From Chloroflexota bacterium (GTDB lineage Bacteria; Chloroflexota; Anaerolineae; B4-G1; SLSP01): a stretch of 40,433 nucleotides of DNA. Where the stretch lies: contig JAKQHY010000225.1 of the NCBI GenBank assembly GCA_029555965.1, positions 1 to 40,433 of the forward strand, written 5' to 3'. The stretch's first letter is position 1, and every line of letters begins with the position of its first letter. The notes under the pieces are model-generated. The model had not been told where the DNA came from and ran no database searches. It saw nothing but the letters and a program-made list of their open reading frames with translations. Both the position numbers and the translations under genes were made by a program. Of the stretch, positions 39,999 to 40,433 are shown piece after piece.

Positions 39999-40433
39999 TG
40001 AAATCGGAAATCGGAAATCGGAAATCGGAAATCGGGGAATGGACAGCGGCTGGCCTGTGCGGCGCGGTGTGGGGCGCGGCCCTGGCGCGGACGTTGGCCC
40101 TGGAATTTCATAGCCCCTTTTTTTTCGGGCCGGTAGGCGCGTTCGCGGGCGCGCTCCTGGGGCTGGGCAGCGCGTTGCTGCTGATCTGGCACACCCGCCT
40201 CACCGCCGTTGACCTCCTCCCCCTGCTGCTCCCCCTGGCCGACCTGCTCGACGGCAACTTCCACCCCTGGCGCGGCCCCGTCCTCCTCCTCGGCAGCCTG
40301 ATCCTGACATGGCTTTTGTTTCACGCCAAGGCGCAAAGCCGCCAAGAAACAACGCTCTCCCCTGCCATCCTGCTCCCCCCCTCCCCCGCTCCCCTGCTCC
40401 CCCTCTCCCCCCCCCTCCTCCTCGCCTTCCTCC
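39998..40433 (+). CDS. Membrane protein with repeat-encoded N-terminus, 3'-truncated by the window
   Basis: The ATG (39998-40000) overlaps the PBP2 stop by one base, so translation is coupled. The frame is open to the end of the window, giving 145 residues. The N-terminus MKSEIGNRKSEIGEW is read from five exact AAATCGG heptads. Two or three hydrophobic segments follow (AAGLCGAVWGAALA; VGAFAGALLGLGSALLLIW; PVLLLGSLILTWLLF). The sequence HAKAQSRQETT then comes from a dispersed-repeat sequence (near 40322-40350), and a Pro/Leu-rich stretch from a CT-rich array. I do not recognise the family. Its place behind PBP2 suggests an envelope role, though the repeat-derived parts raise doubt about how much is functional protein. 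Confidence 0.6.
   Translation, partial: MKSEIGNRKSEIGEWTAAGLCGAVWGAALARTLALEFHSPFFFGPVGAFAGALLGLGSALLLIWHTRLTAVDLLPLLLPLADLLDGNFHPWRGPVLLLGSLILTWLLFHAKAQSRQETTLSPAILLPPSPAPLLPLSPPLLLAFL
40001..40035 (+). repeat. AAATCGG x5 exact heptad array at a gene start
   Basis: Five perfect tandem copies of AAATCGG immediately follow the ATG of the gene coupled to PBP2. They are open in the plus frame and give the seven-residue repeat KSEIGNR. A change of one copy would put the rest of the gene out of frame. Confidence 0.95.
40322..40433 (+). repeat. Dispersed-repeat-like sequence followed by CT-rich heptad-like array
   Basis: CACGCCAAGGCGCAAAGC with AAGAAAC following (40322-40350) resembles a short intergenic repeat common in many bacterial genomes. 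From ~40355 to the window end the strand is almost pure C and T with a loose seven-base rhythm (GCTCCCC, CTCCCCC). Both are read through by the open frame above. Confidence 0.5.

Noticed and set aside
1-40433. tRNA, rRNA, insertion sequence, prophage or riboswitch
   Set aside because: No cloverleaf, conserved rRNA stretch, transposase, integrase, phage gene or recognised riboswitch core was seen on reading both strands.

Overview
The window reads as a GC-rich bacterial chromosome segment, most likely from the Chloroflexota (an Anaerolineae-like lineage). The grounds are the gene mix: mreB-mreC-mreD-PBP2, a divergent chaperonin, Asp-box propellers, a zinc-ribbon cold-shock protein and a SEC-C-tagged radical SAM enzyme. 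A further ground is the very heavy load of short tandem and palindromic repeats between genes. This placement is inference, because no rRNA, tRNA or other phylogenetic marker was seen. No CRISPR array, insertion sequence or phage module was seen.

Layout. (1) 1-5973, plus strand: the 3' part of an unrecognised large protein, a divergent GroEL-like chaperonin coupled to an Asp-box beta-propeller, and a methyltransferase. (2) 6177-14327, minus strand: a seven-gene efflux operon read TetR, ABC-2 permease, permease, ABC ATPase, ATPase, HlyD lipoprotein, HlyD lipoprotein. It matches the plan of the E. coli cecR-ybhGFSR locus, but the double ATPase is split into two genes and the adaptor is duplicated. 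The TetR promoter carries a clear palindrome. (3) 14451-19426: a metallophosphoesterase, a rhodanese lipoprotein, a two-gene unit (35-residue acidic peptide plus surface protein) and a thioredoxin-DsbD-like membrane fusion. (4) 19504-24908, minus strand: a GNAT-like protein, a CE7-type esterase, an aldo/keto reductase, an LPETG-anchored DUF11 surface protein and a histone-deacetylase-like amidohydrolase. (5) 25305-30947: an anSME-type radical SAM enzyme and a sensor histidine kinase on plus, facing a cold-shock protein and glycosyltransferase pair on minus. (6) 31120-40433: gyrA on minus, then on plus a membrane zincin, the cell-shape operon mreB-mreC-mreD-PBP2, and a truncated membrane protein overlapping the PBP2 stop.

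The most unusual feature is the spacer DNA. About seventeen arrays of short units lie between genes: mostly exact 7-mers, with some 8-, 9- and 10-mers. Each array has its own sequence, and many run into the ends of genes. They supply stop codons, and in at least four cases they are translated as the N-terminus of the next gene. Two of these are exact 7-mer arrays inside reading frames: GGAGTAA x7 in a lipoprotein signal peptide, and AAATCGG x5 at the start of the gene behind PBP2. Because 7 is not a multiple of 3, any change in copy number would switch the frame. A three-part composite array also recurs three times around the efflux operon. Heptad arrays are known in cyanobacteria (STRR sequences); this coding use looks worth following up.
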